Positions 28,957 through 39,362 of a stretch of DNA of 64,000 nucleotides are shown here, in pieces; positions within the stretch are counted from its first letter, which is position 1; the number at the start of each line of letters is the position of its first letter. The DNA is taken from the NCBI GenBank assembly GCA_028280065.1, contig JANQMN010000132.1:48983-112982 (forward strand), written 5' to 3'. The notes beneath the pieces were generated by a model, which made no database searches, was not told where the DNA came from, and saw only the letters and a program-made list of their open reading frames with translations. The stretch is from Hahella sp. Its GTDB lineage: Bacteria > Pseudomonadota > Gammaproteobacteria > Pseudomonadales > Oleiphilaceae. Both the position numbers and the translations under genes were made by a program.

Positions 28957-29922
28957 CTATTGAACCATTTCTTCGTCGCTGAAGAAATCGGCAAAGAGTG
29001 GGCTCGAAAGGTATCTTTCGGCATTGTCCGGCAAAATCACGACGATTGTTTTGTCGGCGTTTTCCGGCCGTTCCGCTATTCTCGCTGCTGCTGCAGCCGC
29101 AGCGCCACAGGATATTCCGCAGAGAATCCCTTCTTCTTTCATCAGTCGGTGGGCAAATTCCATGGCTTCTTCATTGCTTACCTGCTCAACGCCGTCCACC
29201 ATGGACAGGTCGAGGTTGTCGGGGATGAAATTCGCTCCGATACCCTGAATTTTGTGTGGTGCGGGGCTAAGTTCTTCCCCCTTGAGTTTTTGGCTGATCA
29301 ATGGCGAGGCGCTGGGTTCGACGGCAATGGAGGTAATTGCCTTGCCCTTGGTCTGTTTGATATAGCGGGAAACACCTGAAATAGTGCCACCGGTGCCTAC
29401 GCCGGCAACCAAGATATCAATTTCGCCATCCGTGTCGTGCCAAATCTCCGGCCCGGTGGTTTGTTCGTGGATCATCGGATTGGCGGGATTGGAGAACTGT
29501 TGCAAGAGCAAATGCGTGTCTGGATTTTCTTTAACCAGGCTTTCCGCTTTATCTACCGCGCCTTGCATCCCTTTGGGACTCTCCGTCAGGATTATTTCAG
29601 CGCCCAAGGCTTTCATGACTTTACGGCGTTCAAGGCTCATACTGGCCGGCATTGTCAGTTTGAGTTGGTAACCTCGGGCAGCCGCCACAAATGCCAGGGC
29701 TATCCCAGTGTTGCCGCTGGTCGGTTCCACCAAAGTCATTCCCGGTTTTAATATGCCGCGTTTTTCCGCGTCCCAGATCATGCTGGCGCCTATCCGGCAT
29801 TTGACGGAGTAGGCAGGATTTCGTCCTTCGATTTTTGCCAGCACCCGGCCTTGGGTAACGCGATTGAGGCGTACTAAAGGCGTGTTGCCGATGGATAAAG
29901 AGTTATCATCGTAGATGGGCAT
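28957..29922 (-). CDS. cysK: Cysteine synthase A
   Basis: [70 protein letters not shown]. Closer to CysK than CysM by recalled sequence. Confidence 0.94.
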   Translation of the reverse strand: MPIYDDNSLSIGNTPLVRLNRVTQGRVLAKIEGRNPAYSVKCRIGASMIWDAEKRGILKPGMTLVEPTSGNTGIALAFVAAARGYQLKLTMPASMSLERRKVMKALGAEIILTESPKGMQGAVDKAESLVKENPDTHLLLQQFSNPANPMIHEQTTGPEIWHDTDGEIDILVAGVGTGGTISGVSRYIKQTKGKAITSIAVEPSASPLISQKLKGEELSPAPHKIQGIGANFIPDNLDLSMVDGVEQVSNEEAMEFAHRLMKEEGILCGISCGAAAAAAARIAERPENADKTIVVILPDNAERYLSSPLFADFFSDEEMVQ

Positions 29923-30125
29923 TGTTATTATTTCTCCTGTTTCGAATTGTTTTGATTGGCGATTTTTGCTATTCCAGAGGCAGTATTAGCCAGTCAATCC
30001 TCATGGCAATTAGATTACCATTCAGGATTTGGCTGTTCTCCTGGTAGCTATTCCGACAGGTTGTTGGTAGCTGTACTGCAAGATTGCTAATGGTTATAAA
30101 TTACTACACTTAAGGGTCGAGATTC

Positions 30126-30968
30126 ATGAAGTTTACAGGAACTGAAAATTACGTCGCAACGGAAGATATGCAAATGGCGGTAAACGCGGCTATTACGCTT
30201 CAACGTCCGTTGCTGATCAAGGGCGAACCTGGCACAGGGAAAACCATGTTAGCCGAAGAATTGGCGCAAGCGCTCGGTAAACCGCTGATTCAGTGGCATA
30301 TTAAATCGACCACTAAGGCGCAACAAGGGCTATATGAATATGATGCAGTCTCCCGACTTCGCGATTCCCAGCTAGGTGAAAACCGTGTGCATGACATCAA
30401 GAACTACATCAAACGGGGAAAGTTGTGGGAAGCCTTTACCTCTGAAGAACAGGTGGTTCTGTTGATTGACGAGATCGATAAGGCCGATATCGAGTTTCCC
30501 AATGACTTGTTGCTGGAATTGGATAAAATGGAGTTTCATGTGTATGAAACCCAGGAGCGCATCAAGGCAAGGCAGCGGCCCATCGTTGTCATCACTAGTA
30601 ATAACGAAAAAGAGCTTCCGGATGCCTTTCTGCGCCGCTGTTTCTTTCACTATATCAACTTTCCTGACCATGCCACGATGGAGTCCATCATCGAGGTACA
30701 TTATCCCGGAATCAAAAAAGCCTTGGTCAAGGACGCTTTAGATATCTTTTTCGACGTACGTAAAGTACCCGGTCTCAAAAAGAAGCCTTCCACATCGGAA
30801 CTCATAGATTGGTTGAAATTGCTGATGGCCGACGATCTTCCCAATGACGTTCTGCAAAATCATGATTCCAGCAGCGCCATTCCTCCTCTCTACGGGGCCT
30901 TGGTCAAGAATGAACAGGACGTTCAGTTACTGCAAAAGCTGGCTTTTATGTCGCGCCGCAAAGGTTAA
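30126..30968 (+). CDS. MoxR-family AAA+ ATPase
   Basis: LLIKGEPGTGKTMLAEELAQAL Walker A; VVLLIDEIDKADIEFPNDLL Walker B; DAFLRRCFFHYINFPD. Confidence 0.93.
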   Translation: MKFTGTENYVATEDMQMAVNAAITLQRPLLIKGEPGTGKTMLAEELAQALGKPLIQWHIKSTTKAQQGLYEYDAVSRLRDSQLGENRVHDIKNYIKRGKLWEAFTSEEQVVLLIDEIDKADIEFPNDLLLELDKMEFHVYETQERIKARQRPIVVITSNNEKELPDAFLRRCFFHYINFPDHATMESIIEVHYPGIKKALVKDALDIFFDVRKVPGLKKKPSTSELIDWLKLLMADDLPNDVLQNHDSSSAIPPLYGALVKNEQDVQLLQKLAFMSRRKG

Positions 30969-31004
30969 TGCCGTGTCTGTTAGTAGAAACAGGAGGAGCG
31001 AACG

Positions 31005-32183
31005 ATGCTGATAAATTTCTTTATGACGCTACGGCAAATGAAAGTGCCGACATCCTTGCGGGAATTCCTGGATTTTCTGGAAGCGCTGCAACAGCGCTTG
31101 GCCTTTGCGGATATGGATGATTTTTATTACTTGAGCCGCGCCTGCTTGGTTAAAGATGAAAAACACTATGACAAGTTTGATCGCGCTTTCGCTGCGTATT
31201 TCAAAGGAATGGAGGAAATTGAAAACATTTTGGAAGCCATCATTCCGGACGAATGGCTGCGCGCACAATTTGAAAAGCAACTGACGGAAGAAGAAAAGGC
31301 CAAGATCGAATCTTTAGGTGGCTTGGAGGAGTTAATCGAGGCGTTTAAAAAACGCCTGGAAGAACAGCAAAAGCGCCATGAGGGCGGCAGCAAATGGATC
31401 GGCACCGGCGGCACCTCGCCATTTGGCGCCAATGGCTACAACCCTGAAGGATTCCGTATAGGGCAAAAGGATTCGCGTAACAAGAAAGCCATAAAAGTCT
31501 GGGAACAGAGAAGCTTTCGAGATCTCGACGACTCCATTACCCTGGGGATTCGAAATATCAAGGTAGCCCTAAGAAGACTGCGCAAATTCGCCCGTGAAGG
31601 CGCTCAGGAAGAACTTGATCTGCCGGATACTATTCACAGCACAGCGCAAAATGCCGGCTATCTTGATATTAAGATGGTCCCGGAACGACACAACGCAGTG
31701 AAGGTGCTGTTGTTTCTGGATATCGGTGGTTCGATGGATCCGCATGTGCGGGTTTGCGAAGAATTGTTTTCAGCCAGCAAGACCGAATTCAAACATCTCG
31801 AATACTACTATTTTCACAATTTTATTTATGAGTATGTGTGGAAAAGCAATATCCGGCGCATGAGCCAGACCATACCGACGTTTGATCTGTTAAACACCTA
31901 TAGCTCCGATTACAAAGTTATTTTCGTCGGGGATGCCAGCATGGCCCCGTATGAGATTACCCATGCCGGTGGCAGCATCGAGCATTGGAACCAGGAAGCA
32001 GGGGCAGTCTGGATGCAACGGGTGATCGAGAAATTCGATAAGGTGGTCTGGTTAAATCCGATTCCGGAGGATTACTGGGGCAGCGGTGGATCGTTGGGAA
32101 TTGTCAGGCAGCTAATCAGTGAGAAGATGTATCCGTTAACGATCCAAGGACTGGAGCAGGGCATGAAATATTTAAGTAAATAG
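31005..32183 (+). CDS. VWA-domain (CoxE-like) protein paired with MoxR
   Basis: VLLFLDIGGSMDPHVRVCEELFSASKTEFKHLEYYYFHNF; directly downstream of the MoxR gene. Confidence 0.9.
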   Translation: MLINFFMTLRQMKVPTSLREFLDFLEALQQRLAFADMDDFYYLSRACLVKDEKHYDKFDRAFAAYFKGMEEIENILEAIIPDEWLRAQFEKQLTEEEKAKIESLGGLEELIEAFKKRLEEQQKRHEGGSKWIGTGGTSPFGANGYNPEGFRIGQKDSRNKKAIKVWEQRSFRDLDDSITLGIRNIKVALRRLRKFAREGAQEELDLPDTIHSTAQNAGYLDIKMVPERHNAVKVLLFLDIGGSMDPHVRVCEELFSASKTEFKHLEYYYFHNFIYEYVWKSNIRRMSQTIPTFDLLNTYSSDYKVIFVGDASMAPYEITHAGGSIEHWNQEAGAVWMQRVIEKFDKVVWLNPIPEDYWGSGGSLGIVRQLISEKMYPLTIQGLEQGMKYLSK

Positions 32184-32276
32184 GGCAAGGCTAACGGCAT
32201 TAAAATACATTATACTTTGGCCATTGCTTCGCGACTTTACTGAGCCTTTTCGTTTTCCTCTATTGGGTGTTTTCGC

Positions 32277-33506
32277 TTGCTGAATTTACCTTCCTTTGTA
32301 GAAGATAGCGCCTTTATTAGAATGGATGCGTCGATCCCGGAGATTGAACAACTCCGGGGCATGATGACCAATCTGATGCGAATTCATATGCTCAGTACTA
32401 ACAAGTTCAATAATTTTGATGAACTCATAAACGAATACATTCTGTCCGGCATCGAAATATTTAGAATGGAGACCGGGATAGTCAGTCGTATCGACGATAG
32501 GCAGAGATATCATGTCATAGAGGTGGTAAGCCCGCTGAAGTCTTTGGAAAAGGGACAGGTTTTCAGAGTAGATGAAACTTACTGCCGAACGGTGTTTGAA
32601 AGCCAGCGAGTTGTCGGTATCCCCCATGTCGGGAAAATGGACTACATGAAATGTCATCCCGTTTACCAGGCACTGCGTCTGGAATCTTATCTTGCCGCAC
32701 CGATTTACGTAGGCGAGAAACTCTACGGTACATTGAATTTCACTTCCCTAAAACCACGCGCTTTCGGTTTTTCTCAACATGAACACAATCTTATATTACT
32801 AATGGCAAACTCCATTGGTGCTTATATATTGCTTCGTTCCAAGGAAGACAATCTGCTGGCGCTTAACGAGAAAATGAAGCGCTTTGTCGGTTATGTGGCG
32901 CATGACATGAGGAATCCATTAGGAGCTATCATTGGTTTTACGAAACTTGCCCAGCTGGATAACTTACCGACTAACAAAGTACAAAACCTTTTAGGGCGTA
33001 TTTTAGGTTCTGCAGAACGCGCCTTGGAACTGGTCACCACTATTCTCGAAAATGCCGCGCTTAGTTCGGGAAAAATCTCGTTAGATACTACCTCGGAAGC
33101 GGTGAGTCGATTGCTGGAAGATGCCGTAGATTTAGTTACGGACTTTGCCGATGACTGTCAAATTCGAATTTGCATTATTATTGAGCGCGAGTTGAGTGTT
33201 TCCTGCGACGCTAATCGCATTCGGCAGACGCTCATGAATCTGCTCGTAAACGCCATAAAGTATTCTCCAAATAGTGAGGATGTGAATATTAATGCCTTTT
33301 CTGAAGGCAAAAACTGCAAAATTCAGTTGGTTAACCTTATTGGCGCCGGGGAAGCAAAGCTTTTCGGGCATAGGAAGATTTACGATTCTATCGGATTTGG
33401 TCTGGACATCGTGCAAGAAGTGTTGAGAGCCCATGATTCACAATTAATAACACGGGAATTGGATGGCCAATATATTGCGGAATTTACTCTGCCACTTGCC
33501 TTTTGA
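32277..33506 (+). CDS. GAF-domain sensor histidine kinase
   Basis: GAF-like ETGIVSRIDD...IYVGEKLYGTLNFTS; H-box FVGYVAHDMRNPLGAIIGFTKLAQ; N-box RQTLMNLLVNAIKYSP. Start may be the internal ATG at 32322. Confidence 0.85.
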   Translation: MLNLPSFVEDSAFIRMDASIPEIEQLRGMMTNLMRIHMLSTNKFNNFDELINEYILSGIEIFRMETGIVSRIDDRQRYHVIEVVSPLKSLEKGQVFRVDETYCRTVFESQRVVGIPHVGKMDYMKCHPVYQALRLESYLAAPIYVGEKLYGTLNFTSLKPRAFGFSQHEHNLILLMANSIGAYILLRSKEDNLLALNEKMKRFVGYVAHDMRNPLGAIIGFTKLAQLDNLPTNKVQNLLGRILGSAERALELVTTILENAALSSGKISLDTTSEAVSRLLEDAVDLVTDFADDCQIRICIIIERELSVSCDANRIRQTLMNLLVNAIKYSPNSEDVNINAFSEGKNCKIQLVNLIGAGEAKLFGHRKIYDSIGFGLDIVQEVLRAHDSQLITRELDGQYIAEFTLPLAF

Positions 33507-33531
33507 GGGGCTTAGTTTGAAGCCATGGCGT

Positions 33532-34383
33532 TTAGAAAATCGCCATGGATTGGGGACTGAGAATGGATAGAATGTTTAACGCCTCCAGGTTGGAGTAATC
33601 GATAGCATTCTGCAGTGTTTGCCGGTCTATGCCCAGTCGGTTGAGTCTATCTTCCGTAACTAATTCTTCGAGTTGAAAGCGGTTCTGTTCGCCTAGTCCG
33701 ATGGCTGCCTGAAAGGCGATGTTCAATATCAAGGCATCTTTCGGGTCGGCACTGGCATTTGGATCATGCAGGTAGCCGACCGGTTCGCTGATCACACTCG
33801 GCAAACGCCAAATTTGCATCAGTTCCTTGGTGAGTTCCGGGTAAGTGAAGCCCAAAACTTCCATTTGTTTTTCCCAGGGCAGCCTGGCATCTTGTGGATC
33901 ATCTGTTGAGGCGCTTTTAGCCTTGTCGGGCAACTGATCAGCACAGATCATTTCGCCAAGATTTGCCAATAATCCGGAAACAAAGAGCCGCTCGGCATTC
34001 GGCAGACGTAAGGATTTTGCTATTTCCTTCGCTATTAATCCGGTATCCACCGATTGGCGCCAGAACCGGTCAAGGTCAATACAGTTGATTTTCAAATTTC
34101 CCAACGAATCGATGGCACTGTTTGCCAGTGCGAGATTGTAAACCGGCTCGGATCCGATCACGTTGATGGCGCGACTGACGGTATCGATTTTTGCGGCGAA
34201 ATTATAAAAGGCGCTATTGGCGATTTTCAGAATTTTTGATGTCAATGTGGGGTCGATTGACACGACTTCTGCTATATCGACGATTGTCGACGAGTCTGAG
34301 TCCAATAATTCCCGGAGTCGAATAGCCGTATCGGGAAGCAGGGGAATCTTGTCTGGATTGGCAAGCAACTGTTCGATATTCAT
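33532..34383 (-). CDS. HDOD-domain protein
   Basis: LPLLPDTAIRLRELLDSDSSTIVDIAEVVSIDPTLTSKILKIANSAFYN is the HDOD start. Confidence 0.9.
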   Translation of the reverse strand: MNIEQLLANPDKIPLLPDTAIRLRELLDSDSSTIVDIAEVVSIDPTLTSKILKIANSAFYNFAAKIDTVSRAINVIGSEPVYNLALANSAIDSLGNLKINCIDLDRFWRQSVDTGLIAKEIAKSLRLPNAERLFVSGLLANLGEMICADQLPDKAKSASTDDPQDARLPWEKQMEVLGFTYPELTKELMQIWRLPSVISEPVGYLHDPNASADPKDALILNIAFQAAIGLGEQNRFQLEELVTEDRLNRLGIDRQTLQNAIDYSNLEALNILSILSPQSMAIF

Positions 34384-34493
34384 GAAATATTCGATTTTCC
34401 GGAGTTTATGGTGTTTTTCTCAGAACCTAAATCAGTATAGACAGGATTTAGAGAATAGGAACGGTGCGTGGATTATCTGGTCCGGCGTCACGG

Positions 34494-35852
34494 CTAATTA
34501 TCCTGGGTGGGAATATTGTATTTGTCTGTCAGGCTATACAGCGTAGGGCGGGTAACGCCGAGTATTCGGGCAGCTTTAGACATATTGTAGTTGCAGGTAT
34601 CCAATGCCTGCTTAATAACGGATTTTTCCGCCTCCTCCCTGACCTGGCGTAAATTAAATATGTCCTTTACCTCACCTTCCACATGGGCAAGTTCCAGATC
34701 TTCGGCATTGACCCTTTTGCCTTCAGACATAATGGTGGCCCGTTTGACTTTGTTGATCATTTCCCGAACATTGCCCGGCCACGGATAATTCTGGATTTTC
34801 GCGATAGCTTCGTCCGTAAAGCTCAGTGTGCCTTTGTCATGCTGCTTGGAGAAATTCTTCAACAGGGCCTGGGCGATCACCTGCGCATCGCCTTTACGTT
34901 CGCGGAGCGGTGGCACATTGATAGTGATTTCACTGACGCGATAATACAGATCCTCGCGGAATTCGCCCTGGGTGATTTGCTTACTCAAATCCTGGTGAGT
35001 AGCGCAGATTACGCGGACATCGACAGGAATTTCCTTGGTGCCTCCAACTCTTTCGATGACGCGCTCCTGCAGGAAGCGCAACATTTTTGCCTGGAGCGGC
35101 ATCGGCATATCGCCGATTTCATCCAAAAAAAGCGTACCGCCGTTGGCCATTTCAATTTTGCCTTTCTTCATTTGGGTGGCGCCGGTGAAAGCGCCTTTTT
35201 CATAGCCAAATAGTTCGCTTTCCAACAGATTTTCCGGAATCGCCGCGCAGTTGATCGCGGCGAAGTTATGGTCCCTTCGAGGGCTTAAATCATGCACCGC
35301 CCGGGCCAACACTTCTTTACCGGTGCCGGTTTCGCCGAGAATCAAGGTGGTGACGTCCGCCGGTGCGATTTTTTCCACTGTGCGGCATACATCCAGCATC
35401 TCCGGACTGGAGGCGATAATCCCTTTAAGGCGGGAGGTGGACTTGGTTTCCTGTAGTTCACGGTTTTCCTGTTCCAGTTCAAAATGGCGGAAAGCACGGT
35501 TCACCACAAATGCCAGGATGTCGGCGTCCAAGGGTTTTTGATAATAGTCCGACGCTCCCATCCCGACAGCCTTGACCGCGTTTTCGCGTTCTTCCCGGCC
35601 GGTTACCACAATGATCTTGGTTAATGGAGCCAGAGTGAGGATTTCTTGTAAAACGGCAAAACCTTCGGACGAACCGCCCGGGTCCGGAGGAAGTCCCAGG
35701 TCCAGAGTAACGACCTGCGGTTCTATCCGGCGCAGCTGAGCAATGGCTGACTCCCGATCATCGGCAACCACCACTTCCGTATCTTCAAAACACCAACGCA
35801 TTTGGCTTTGTAAGCCAGGATCATCTTCAACAATGAGCAACTTCTTTTGCAC
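34494..35852 (-). CDS. prsR: PEP-CTERM-box response regulator, sigma-54-interacting (PrsR-like)
   Basis: Receiver [43 protein letters not shown]; VIGxTHQDL-like; C-terminal Fis [23 protein letters not shown]; adjacent to the PrsK-like kinase. Confidence 0.88.
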   Translation of the reverse strand: MQKKLLIVEDDPGLQSQMRWCFEDTEVVVADDRESAIAQLRRIEPQVVTLDLGLPPDPGGSSEGFAVLQEILTLAPLTKIIVVTGREERENAVKAVGMGASDYYQKPLDADILAFVVNRAFRHFELEQENRELQETKSTSRLKGIIASSPEMLDVCRTVEKIAPADVTTLILGETGTGKEVLARAVHDLSPRRDHNFAAINCAAIPENLLESELFGYEKGAFTGATQMKKGKIEMANGGTLFLDEIGDMPMPLQAKMLRFLQERVIERVGGTKEIPVDVRVICATHQDLSKQITQGEFREDLYYRVSEITINVPPLRERKGDAQVIAQALLKNFSKQHDKGTLSFTDEAIAKIQNYPWPGNVREMINKVKRATIMSEGKRVNAEDLELAHVEGEVKDIFNLRQVREEAEKSVIKQALDTCNYNMSKAARILGVTRPTLYSLTDKYNIPTQDN

Positions 35853-36068
35853 GTTAAAACCCTGTCTGGTTCTTAGGATGAAGGTCGGTTCGTATTGGTA
35901 ACATTAAAGATGGGACTAAACCGGGTACTCGGCGCCGGCTATCTAACCATGCCCACTGCAAATAACTCACAGCAATAGAATCGAACCGAGGAGGAGAAAA
36001 CGGGGTTTATATTAGCAGTGTTGAAATTCTTTACAAGAGTTTCCAGCAAATCCGCCCGGTAAATTAGA

Positions 36069-38162
36069 TCAGATGGCCTGCTCCGCAAATGTCCTGCTGC
36101 TTGAAGTCGCTTGTACCAGCGGTACCTTGATAGTGAAGCAGGTGCCCACCCCGAGTTCGCTGGTCACATCCAGCGATCCGCCGATTTTACGGATGTACTC
36201 CCGGCTTTGATAAGCGCCAATGCCCATACCGGTGAGACCTTTGGTACTCGAAAAAGGTTTAAACAGTTCTTCTTTGATGAACGTGTCGCTCATACCGGAG
36301 CCGGTGTCCTGGATAAATATGACCGCCCATCCCGTGCTGACTTTAATCGAGATGCTGACTTCTCCTTCCTTGGCGGTTGCATCCTGGGCATTGTGTACCA
36401 GGTGCACGAGCACGCTCTGGAGCTTTTCCCGGTCAGCCACGATGCGTACTTTTCTGTCATCGCCGATGAAATTCGGCACCGGACTTCTCTTTGATTCTTG
36501 CTCGACCACAGCCTTAACCAACTCCGTTAAATCGAATTGGCTGATATCGTCCTTGGAGACAGGGTTACGTATCTGTTGTAACAGATGATTCATTTTGTCC
36601 AACGCATGCTCCGTGGTTCGAATCATATCGTCGACAAATACCGGATTGGTTTTGTGTTTTTCCGAGTTATTCACTAACAAGGAAAGCTGCGCAATAATGG
36701 TCTTTAGATCGTGCACCATAAAGGCGGATGTACGATTGACTGCCTCGAATTGTTTGGACTCGGATAGTCTGGCTTGGGTATTTAACAGCGCTAAATAACT
36801 TGCCGCTTGACGGGCGACGGTTTTTAGTAAGTCGTAGTTTTCCCAATTCAATTCGATTTTGGTCATGGGTTCGGCGATTAATGCGAAGCCGATCATTTCT
36901 TCGCCGACAAAGAAAGGCACCAATAGCCAGGGTTTCTGGACTGACCAGATGCAATCAGGAATCTCGACCAATTGATAGCGAGTCGGATCGTTCTGATATT
37001 CTTTCAAGTCGACAACCCAGTCGCTGCGACTCATCAGTTCGATGAGTTCGGCATGCAAGTCAATTTTGTCGAACTTTATTTCGGGCATGTTCCAGAAAGC
37101 CGTGGCTTGGTAAGCTTCGTCTTCATTTTTTAGCCATAAAGCACCGGAGCGGCTTTCGACCAACTGCGACATTACCCGAATCGCCCGAACTTCCAATCGT
37201 TCGGCGGATTCATCTGCGGTAAGTAAACCGGTGGCTTTCAGCCACTCTTCACGGTAGTCGTATTTGTAGTCGAAAAAGTGTCTGCTGATAAACACCATCA
37301 TCCTGGCGCGGAGTCTTGACGATCCGCCAATCAACAGCAGGAAGAGGGTTGCGCCAAAGAAGAATATGATGAGAAAAGCTTCTGACCAGTCGCCGCCGAC
37401 CGCATTAATATAATAGCCTCCTGCAGCCATGATAAGCAGGTACAGCCCTGCAAACACCAGAACACTGGTGTGGAAGATGAACTGGCGGGAAATCTGCACA
37501 TCTATGGGCTGTTTGCGGGCATTCACCATGGTAAGCGCAACCAGAGGCGCGCAAATCACATAAATGACTCCCCTGGCGTCCCAAAAAGCCTGAGAGATTT
37601 GATTAAACAGCAGGGCGTCTGAATAAAGCACAAAGTCATAAATAAACATTGTTCCCAGCGACAGGCACAGGTAGCGGGTGTTTTTGCGCTTATACCCCAT
37701 AGCATTGCGCCAGACCTGTTCCAGTAGAACCAATCCTCCCAAGGGCACCAGGATCTGGCCGATTAACAACCCCTGACCGGATATCAACGGCGCATCGGTA
37801 AACGCCCGGCTGCCGCCGGCGAGCAACATGCTGGCTAAAATCAGGCTAATCGCCAGCACCACAGATTTTTGCACAAAGTTGTCAGTGCTAAACAACCCTT
37901 TGTTAATTCCCCAAAGGATGAGAAGCATGCCGATCCAACCTGCGCTTCTGAGCACTTCGAACGAGTAACGCACCGCAAATGGGGGAGTATCGAAGGCCTC
38001 CTGACAGGCCACGATGCCAAGCCAGATGGAAGTGACCAAACAGGCGCCGAACAGCGCGCGGTCGGCAAGTCGCCGCCAATAGCCTTTGGCTAACAGAACG
38101 ACTAAAAGAAAATAAACCAGTGCGCCGGTAGCATGACTAATAGCGCCAAATGTAATATTCAT
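36069..38162 (-). CDS. prsK: PrsK-like sensor histidine kinase (XrtA/PEP-CTERM system-associated)
   Basis: N-terminal multi-TM region, GAF-like, MVHDLKTIIAQLSLLVNN H-box, VLVHLVHNAQDAT N-box, DTGSGMSDTFIKEELFKPFSSTKGLTGMGIGAYQSREYIRKIGG. Confidence 0.9.
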   Translation of the reverse strand: MNITFGAISHATGALVYFLLVVLLAKGYWRRLADRALFGACLVTSIWLGIVACQEAFDTPPFAVRYSFEVLRSAGWIGMLLILWGINKGLFSTDNFVQKSVVLAISLILASMLLAGGSRAFTDAPLISGQGLLIGQILVPLGGLVLLEQVWRNAMGYKRKNTRYLCLSLGTMFIYDFVLYSDALLFNQISQAFWDARGVIYVICAPLVALTMVNARKQPIDVQISRQFIFHTSVLVFAGLYLLIMAAGGYYINAVGGDWSEAFLIIFFFGATLFLLLIGGSSRLRARMMVFISRHFFDYKYDYREEWLKATGLLTADESAERLEVRAIRVMSQLVESRSGALWLKNEDEAYQATAFWNMPEIKFDKIDLHAELIELMSRSDWVVDLKEYQNDPTRYQLVEIPDCIWSVQKPWLLVPFFVGEEMIGFALIAEPMTKIELNWENYDLLKTVARQAASYLALLNTQARLSESKQFEAVNRTSAFMVHDLKTIIAQLSLLVNNSEKHKTNPVFVDDMIRTTEHALDKMNHLLQQIRNPVSKDDISQFDLTELVKAVVEQESKRSPVPNFIGDDRKVRIVADREKLQSVLVHLVHNAQDATAKEGEVSISIKVSTGWAVIFIQDTGSGMSDTFIKEELFKPFSSTKGLTGMGIGAYQSREYIRKIGGSLDVTSELGVGTCFTIKVPLVQATSSSRTFAEQAI

Positions 38163-38275
38163 ATAGAGAATTGATCAGACATCCCAATCGTAAGGCTAGT
38201 TTGCCTTGCAAGCCGCTGCAACCGGAGGAAGGGCTTCCGGGCCGCCTATTGAGCACTACGAAAGTTACCGTTTGG

Positions 38276-38704
38276 TTAAAGTGATTCGTCAAGTATGCTA
38301 AAAGACAGGAACGCGGTAAACAGAATCGTGCCGACTACCACGGGTAAAGAGGGATTTACCAGCATAAAAGTTCCCGAAACCAGCCATATGTTTTTTACCT
38401 GTTGCTTCTTTAATCGGTAAGGCTTGCTTGTGCGCCGGTCTTTATAATTTGGGTATTTTCGATTTGGGCAAGCAAACTTGGTGCGAAGCAAACTATCAAT
38501 TAAATCCATTCTGAACCCCTCATTCAGCACCGCTAAGGCTAGGCTCTGCTGATAAATGGTTACCGCCTTGTCGGACAGATAATGGCTTCCGGCAGAGGCT
38601 ACAACAAAATGTCCACAGAACCTAGTAGTAGCATAGTACAAAGCCGGCGTCAGTAAATCCTGTATGGTTAAAAAGTAATCTTTTAGGGGTTGCTCGCCAG
38701 GCAT
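38276..38704 (-). CDS. Hypothetical protein with C-terminal hydrophobic segment
   Basis: Complete ORF with plausible TM segments; no family recognised. Confidence 0.45.
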   Translation of the reverse strand: MPGEQPLKDYFLTIQDLLTPALYYATTRFCGHFVVASAGSHYLSDKAVTIYQQSLALAVLNEGFRMDLIDSLLRTKFACPNRKYPNYKDRRTSKPYRLKKQQVKNIWLVSGTFMLVNPSLPVVVGTILFTAFLSFSILDESL

Positions 38705-38894
38705 CCTGATAACCTACCCAATCTTTGGCGGCATTGGTGACGGCCGGGATGGTTTCCTCACAGCCGACGACGCTGCCCAAGTTAAATCCCCAGGGATCAT
38801 AGCCCAGGCTCCCTACAGGCTTGTCAATGGCGCTAATCTTTTTGTCGAGATGGCTGGAGACCAGCAGGTTTTTCAGCTTTGCACGTATACTCAC
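38622..38894 (-). pseudogene. Possible truncated N-terminal fragment of an acyltransferase-type protein
   Basis: KISAIDKPVGSLGYDPWGFNLGSVV resembles the segment before acyltransferase domains; the acyltransferase core is missing. Confidence 0.3.
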
Positions 38895-39128
38895 AGTGAT
38901 TAGCGACTAAGTCACCCTGGCTGGGAGGAAAAGAAATACCGGAGTGACAATATAAGCAATGGCGATTTGTTGAGCAGTAGAAAGGGCAGGTTAAAACCTG
39001 AATATCGAACTTTGGTGTCATGGGTTCGGTCGATTTAATCCAATATGGCGACTGACGCATGCATACCGCACAGGCGGACTACTACTACAAGGTGCTTGAC
39101 CGAATATCTGAGAGTAGGGGAAAAAGGG

Positions 39129-39151
39129 CCGGGTTCTAGGGGAGAACCCGG
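39129..39151. repeat. Perfect 9-bp hairpin
   Basis: CCGGGTTCT-AGGGG-AGAACCCGG in a non-coding gap; no T-tract. Confidence 0.6.
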
Positions 39152-39362
39152 TAGTCAGGTGTGAGTAGTATCCATGAAAGACTTCCTGCGTTGCTGGCCA
39201 GATCGCTCTGTCAGCCTATTAAGTATCGTACTCAAAGCGTAAAATGCAATGGCAATTGAGTGTTTTTTAAGCATAGTTTTTCATGAAAAAGTCACTCTAA
39301 ATCGCTAAACGGAGTAAGCCAAGCAACCTTCCAAATACAAATGAGAATAGAATATCCCACAT

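Noticed and set aside
39277-39290. TTTTTCATGAAAAA palindrome
   Set aside because: Low-complexity A/T palindrome; too likely by chance to claim as an operator.
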